Positions 14,166 to 17,263 of a stretch of DNA of 17,263 nt are shown here, in pieces. This DNA is from JAXHUH01 sp034211175 (GTDB lineage: Bacteria > Actinomycetota > Acidimicrobiia > Acidimicrobiales > CAIXPF01). Location: assembly GCA_034211175.1 (NCBI GenBank), contig JAXHUH010000316.1, positions 1-17,263 of the forward strand, read 5' to 3'. Position numbers and translations under genes: made by a program. Position 1 is the first letter of the stretch. The number at the start of each line of letters is the position of its first letter. The notes beneath the pieces are model-generated. The model had not been told where the DNA came from. It saw nothing but the letters and a program-made list of their open reading frames with translations, and did not search any database.

Positions 14166-14212
14166 GGCTCACTCCTCGTCACCGGCACCCACGGCGGGTG
14201 CCTCGCTGAACG

Positions 14213-14239
14213 GTCGGAGCCGTGGGCGCCGTCTCGACA
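14213..14239 (-). promoter_or_regulatory. ECF42-type promoter (TGTCGA-N17-CGAC)
   Basis: On the - strand TGTCGA (14239-14234) is followed after 17 nt by CGAC (14216-14213), about 48 nt before the YCII start. ECF42 sigma factors are known to use TGTCGA at -35 and CGA/TC at -10. This implies that the operon activates itself. A second TGTCGA at 14270-14265 has no CGAC at that spacing. A 7-bp hairpin (14184-14190 with 14196-14202) lies in the leader before the ribosome site. Confidence 0.7.
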
Positions 14240-14280
14240 CCGTCGCGCCACGAACCCCGAGCGGTCGACACCCCGGGCCC

Positions 14281-14305
14281 GGCCCGACCGGCACGGGGTC
14301 GGGTC
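14281..14305 (-). terminator. hairpin at the end of the ThDP-enzyme gene
   Basis: Bases 14281-14289 pair with 14297-14305 (nine pairs, one G-U wobble) around a 7-nt loop. It overlaps the stop codon of the ThDP enzyme and points into the gap before the YCII promoter, so it probably terminates the cyclase/ThDP operon. Confidence 0.5.
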
Positions 14306-15953
14306 AGTGGCCGCGGAACGCCTCCTCGAGCCACTCGGCGACGACGGTCGGGGTGACCTTGGCGTCGACGAGCACGGGCCGCCGCCGGGCGGCGATCACC
14401 TCGGCGACGGCGCCGAGATCGTCACTCGAGCGGACGGTGACGGCGTCGTAGCCGAGCGCGCGGGCGGTCGCGGCGAAGTCGGTCTCGCCGAAGACGACGT
14501 TGGTGAGGTCGTCGCCGTGGGGGCCGAAGTGGTGGACCTCGGCCCCGTAGGCGGCGTCGTCGTAGACGACGACGCACAGGTCGAGACCGAGCCGGGGGAC
14601 GGTCTCGAGCTCGGACGCCGCCATCAGCGCAACCCCGTCGCCGAGCGCGGCGACGGTGAGCCGGTCGGGGCGGGCAACTGCGGCGCCGATGGCGGTGGCG
14701 AGGCCCAGCCCGATCGACTGGAACGCCTGGGTGAACACGAAGCCGTCGTCGTCGGGCACCCGCCAGTACATCGGCGGCCAGCCCATGAAGTGGCCGGAGT
14801 CGACGACCACGGCCCGCTCGTCGGGGAGGATCTCGTCGAGCGCGATCGACAGGGTGCGGGGGTCGATGGTGCGCTCGTCCGAGGCGTCGTCGTAGGGCTC
14901 GTCCCGCCACGACCCGGTCGCCAGGCGGGCCGCCGTGTCGTCGGTGCGCCAGCCCGCGGCCCGGTGGCCCCGCCGATCGAGCGCGGCGAGCAGCGCCTCC
15001 GCAGTGGCCGCGGCGTCGCCGACCACGGCGAGGTCGACGCGGTGCTGGCTACCGATGGCGCCGACCTCCCGGTCGACCTGGACGACGGTGGCGTCGGGCC
15101 CGACGAGGCGGCCGTGACGGGTGGTCCACATCGTGAGGCTGGCCCCGACGGCGAGGACCAGGTCGGACCCGGTGATCAGCTCCGCGGCGGTCGGCGACGC
15201 GAACCCGCCGGAGATGCCGAGGGCCCACGGGTCGCCGACGAACAGCCCGTGGGCGACGGCGGAGGTCGCGAGGAGTGCGCCGGTGCGCTCGCCGAGACGA
15301 CGCAGCACCGGGCCCGCACCGCTGATCCGGGCGCCGCGCCCGGCGATGACGACGGGGCGCTCGGCCGCTGCCAGGGCGTCGACGACCGCGTCGATCGCGG
15401 CCACCGACGGTGCGGGCGGGTGGAGGGCCGGGCCCGACGTCGGCGGCTCGGGCGCATCGAGCGCGGCGGCTTGGACGTCGAGCGGCATCGACACCAGCAC
15501 CGACCGCCGCTCGTCCCGGGCCAGGCGGTGGGCGGACGTGATCGCCGCGACGGCGGTCGCGGGCGATGCCAGCCGGACGTGCGCGGCGCCGATCGCTGCG
15601 GCCAGTCCGGCCTGGTCGACCGCGAAGTTCGACCGCTCCGCGCCGGCGCCGGTGTCGGCGGCCAGCACCAGCAGCGGGGTCCGGCTCTTCGCCGCCTCGG
15701 AGAGGCCGGTGACGGCGTTGGTCAGCCCGGGGCCCTGGTGGACGGTCGCCACACCCACCTCGCCGGTCACCCGGGCCCAGGCGTCGGCCATCGTCACCGC
15801 CGCGGTCTCGTGGCGTGCCGCGTGGAAGCCGGCACCGGCCGCGACCAGGGCGTTGGTGACCGCGAAGTTCCCGGAGCCGATGACGCCGAACACCTCCCGG
15901 ACCCCGAGCGCCCGCAACGTCAGGGCGACGGCGTCGGCGACGCGACCGGTCAC
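14304..15953 (-). CDS. thiamine-diphosphate-dependent enzyme (acetolactate synthase / benzoylformate decarboxylase-like)
   Basis: A 549-residue ThDP enzyme of the acetolactate synthase/decarboxylase superfamily with normal three-domain layout. The Pyr domain (1-170) has the cofactor-activating Glu49 in RHETAAVTMADAWARVTG and the TVHQGPGLTNAVTGL loop. The central domain (about 185-330) has RPVVIAGRGARISGA. The PP domain has the Mg/ThDP motif G438-D439-G440 followed by D465-D466 in YDDAAYG, where most relatives have Asn-Asn. It probably decarboxylates or carboligates a 2-oxo acid. The GTG start overlaps the stop of the isatin-hydrolase-like gene in GTGA, so both are coupled and likely act in one pathway, with a phenylglyoxylate-type acid a reasonable substrate. 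The Asp pair may alter metal binding. An open frame up to 16349 is rejected because it covers the upstream gene. Confidence 0.85.
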   Translation of the reverse strand: MTGRVADAVALTLRALGVREVFGVIGSGNFAVTNALVAAGAGFHAARHETAAVTMADAWARVTGEVGVATVHQGPGLTNAVTGLSEAAKSRTPLLVLAADTGAGAERSNFAVDQAGLAAAIGAAHVRLASPATAVAAITSAHRLARDERRSVLVSMPLDVQAAALDAPEPPTSGPALHPPAPSVAAIDAVVDALAAAERPVVIAGRGARISGAGPVLRRLGERTGALLATSAVAHGLFVGDPWALGISGGFASPTAAELITGSDLVLAVGASLTMWTTRHGRLVGPDATVVQVDREVGAIGSQHRVDLAVVGDAAATAEALLAALDRRGHRAAGWRTDDTAARLATGSWRDEPYDDASDERTIDPRTLSIALDEILPDERAVVVDSGHFMGWPPMYWRVPDDDGFVFTQAFQSIGLGLATAIGAAVARPDRLTVAALGDGVALMAASELETVPRLGLDLCVVVYDDAAYGAEVHHFGPHGDDLTNVVFGETDFAATARALGYDAVTVRSSDDLGAVAEVIAARRRPVLVDAKVTPTVVAEWLEEAFRGH

Positions 15954-16723
15954 CGCTCCACGAGGGCCAGGACCCGGGCCGGGCTCCCCGAGCCGCTCAC
16001 GATCGGCAGCGGGCTCGCGACGATGACCGCGCCGGTGGCGGGGAGCGACGCCAGGTTCTGGAGCTGGGTGAGCCCGTACTTGCCCGCGCCGAGCAGGAAC
16101 GCGTGGCACGGGAACGGCGGATCGAACGAGTGGGCGCCACCGGCGTCGGTGCCGACCGTCTCGACGCCGAGGCCGAGGATGGGCGACTCCTCGGCGAGCC
16201 ACGTGGCGCACTCGACGGAGATGCCCGGGGTGTGCGGGCCGGTGTCGTTGGCGTTGAGGAAGCGGTCGGCGTCCGCCGAGTAGGCGTCCCAACCGGTGCG
16301 GTAGAGCAGCCACCCGCCCTCGGGGAGCGGCCCGTGGTCGGCCTCCCACGCCCGGATGTGGTCGACCTCGAGCAGGAAGTCGGGGTCGGCGCCGGCCTCG
16401 GCCGACTTGTCGATCACGACGCCCGGTGCGACGAGCTCGCGGACCGGGACCTGGGAGATGTCGATGCCGTCGCGGCCGGTCGCCCAGTGAACGGGGGCGT
16501 CGAAGTGGGTGCCGACGTGCTCACCGGTGTGGATGTCGTTCCAGTACCAGGCGGGGCCGCGCTCGTCGTAGCGGCTGATCTCTTCGAGCTCGAAGTTGCG
16601 GGTGTTGGCGAAGGGCGGCGGGAGCTGGAGGATCGGCGTCGACGACGACAGCGGAGCGGTGAGGTCGACGATCTCGATCGACTGGTCGGCGATCGAGGCC
16701 ATCAGGTCGGCGAGGACGGCCAT
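15950..16723 (-). CDS. cyclase-family metal hydrolase, isatin hydrolase-like
   Basis: A 257-residue member of the cyclase/kynurenine-formamidase family (PF04199 type). The metal-binding signature HxGTHxDxPxH is complete: His69, Gly71-Thr72-His73, Asp75, Pro77 and His79 (EHVGTHFDAPVHW). From memory the rest (EEISRYDERGPAWYW, ETVGTDAGGAHS, LLGAGKYGLTQLQNLASL, LPATGAVI) is closest to isatin hydrolases, Mn-dependent enzymes that open isatin to isatinate (2-aminophenylglyoxylate). The ATG at 16723 has a strong GGAAGGGAAG site 3 nt upstream; the longer frame to 16798 has none. It is first in an operon with the ThDP enzyme. Other cyclic imide or formamide substrates are possible. Confidence 0.85.
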   Translation of the reverse strand: MAVLADLMASIADQSIEIVDLTAPLSSSTPILQLPPPFANTRNFELEEISRYDERGPAWYWNDIHTGEHVGTHFDAPVHWATGRDGIDISQVPVRELVAPGVVIDKSAEAGADPDFLLEVDHIRAWEADHGPLPEGGWLLYRTGWDAYSADADRFLNANDTGPHTPGISVECATWLAEESPILGLGVETVGTDAGGAHSFDPPFPCHAFLLGAGKYGLTQLQNLASLPATGAVIVASPLPIVSGSGSPARVLALVER

Positions 16724-16915
16724 GGACTTCCCTTCCGGTGCGGATGCCGGCCCCTTCCTACACCACCACCCCGGACGCGGGCGCCGGTTCGGCGCCACGA
16801 CGCGGCACGACGGCGGGAACGACCTGTGCGCCGACCGTGGTCAATCGGTCGCCGAAGGTCCCGATCGGGCCGTCCGCTCTCCAACAACGCCGGCGGTTGC
16901 GCGATCATGCTCCAG

Positions 16916-17263
16916 ATGGACGAACGATCATCAGCTGTGACGAATCACGGTCAGGAGCTCGTCCGCGCCGCGGGGAACGCGTGGATGACGACGATGCGCC
17001 TGGCCGTCTCCGGCGCCCGTCTGGCCGCCACGACGGCCGCGGCGGCCGCACAGGTCGCGATCGACGGCCTGATCGCACCCCGTGATGAACGGGGAGGCAA
17101 CGGCTCGACCAACGGCTCGTCGACCGGTCGAGTGGCTGCACCGCCGCCCACTGCCGCCGCGTCGTCGCCCGCCGCGGTGACCGCACCCCCGGCAGAACCG
17201 GCACGCCCGAAGCCGGCACCGGCGAAGCCCAAGGCCGAGACCCCGAAGCCGAAGCCGAAGGCC
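16916..17263 (+). CDS. Ala/Pro/Lys-rich protein, N-terminal part (runs off window)
   Basis: An open frame without stop from the ATG at 16916 to the last base (116 codons), so the C terminus is missing. Residues about 24-52 form an Ala-rich amphipathic helix (MRLAVSGARLAATTAAAAAQ). A Ser/Gly/Asn linker follows, then a Pro/Ala/Lys tail (ARPKPAPAKPKAETPKPKPK), like histone H1-like, phasin-like or nucleoid-binding tails. Third positions are G/C-rich from about residue 10; the first codons are not, so the true start may be the GTG at 16937 or the ATG at 16985. No ribosome site is obvious. It is divergent from the cyclase operon; the 192-nt gap holds nothing else I can name. I cannot assign a function. 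Confidence 0.55.
   Translation, partial: MDERSSAVTNHGQELVRAAGNAWMTTMRLAVSGARLAATTAAAAAQVAIDGLIAPRDERGGNGSTNGSSTGRVAAPPPTAAASSPAAVTAPPAEPARPKPAPAKPKAETPKPKPKA

Noticed and set aside
14142..16283. 713-aa open frame on the + strand
   Set aside because: Antisense shadow across the ThDP enzyme and cyclase genes, both of which have clear family motifs on the other strand.
16951..17232. 93-aa open frame on the - strand
   Set aside because: Gly/Ala-rich complement of the Ala/Pro/Lys-rich coding sequence; no start signal or motif.
1..17263. tRNA, rRNA, CRISPR, insertion sequence, phage or plasmid-origin features
   Set aside because: I looked for tRNA cloverleaf ends, regularly spaced repeats, terminal inverted repeats with transposase motifs and integrase motifs, and found none. 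A covariance-model search was not possible here.

Overview
The window is about 17 kb of very GC-rich DNA with strong G/C preference at third codon positions. It carries many GTG starts, a coenzyme-F420-type (LLM) oxidoreductase, an ECF42-type sigma factor, lipoproteins with glycine/serine/threonine-rich linkers, and several TANNNT boxes placed 6-8 nt before a start codon, as in leaderless transcripts. Together this points to an actinobacterium; Acidimicrobiia (Iamia/Ilumatobacter-like) is my guess, not something shown. It is chromosomal-looking sequence. I saw no rRNA, tRNA, transposase, phage gene or CRISPR array, and no gene-free stretch longer than about 200 bases.

Layout. 1-2535 (+): a small helical protein and a secreted beta-propeller lipoprotein. 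2536-2670: three stacked hairpins between convergent genes. 2671-3444 (-): a SAM methyltransferase, divergent from 3611-4582 (+), a Tat/lipobox-type extracytoplasmic intradiol-dioxygenase-fold protein. 4593-4659: a long inverted repeat. 4699-6547 (-): a two-component operon (histidine kinase, then NarL/LuxR regulator). 6668-7203 (+): two small paralogous one-helix membrane proteins. 7307-8293 (+): the LLM oxidoreductase.

8433-10372 is the most interesting part. It holds a TRPM-like SLOG (LSDAT) nucleotide-sensor gene on +, overlapping tail-to-tail with a - strand pair: a compact TIR/NDT-like Rossmannoid protein and a four-helix double SLATT (SLATT_3/SLATT_1-like) membrane protein. SLOG plus SLATT is the signature of nucleotide-centred conflict systems in which a sensor or enzyme controls a membrane-pore effector. 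The convergent layout, the short coupled leader ORF and the very compact TIR-like partner look like an uncommon version.

10516-11181 (+) is an AlkB-type 2-oxoglutarate dioxygenase. 11304-12347 (+) is an unusual fusion of a cold-shock-like domain, a SnoaL-like domain and an S30AE/HPF ribosome-hibernation domain. It ends at a strong UCCG-loop hairpin shared with the convergent ECF42 operon (YCII/DGPF protein then sigma factor, 12397-14165, -), which has a good match to the ECF42 promoter upstream. 14304-16723 (-) is a two-gene operon of an isatin-hydrolase-like cyclase and a thiamine-diphosphate enzyme, plausibly consecutive catabolic steps. 16916-17263 (+) is the start of an Ala/Pro/Lys-rich protein that runs off the window.
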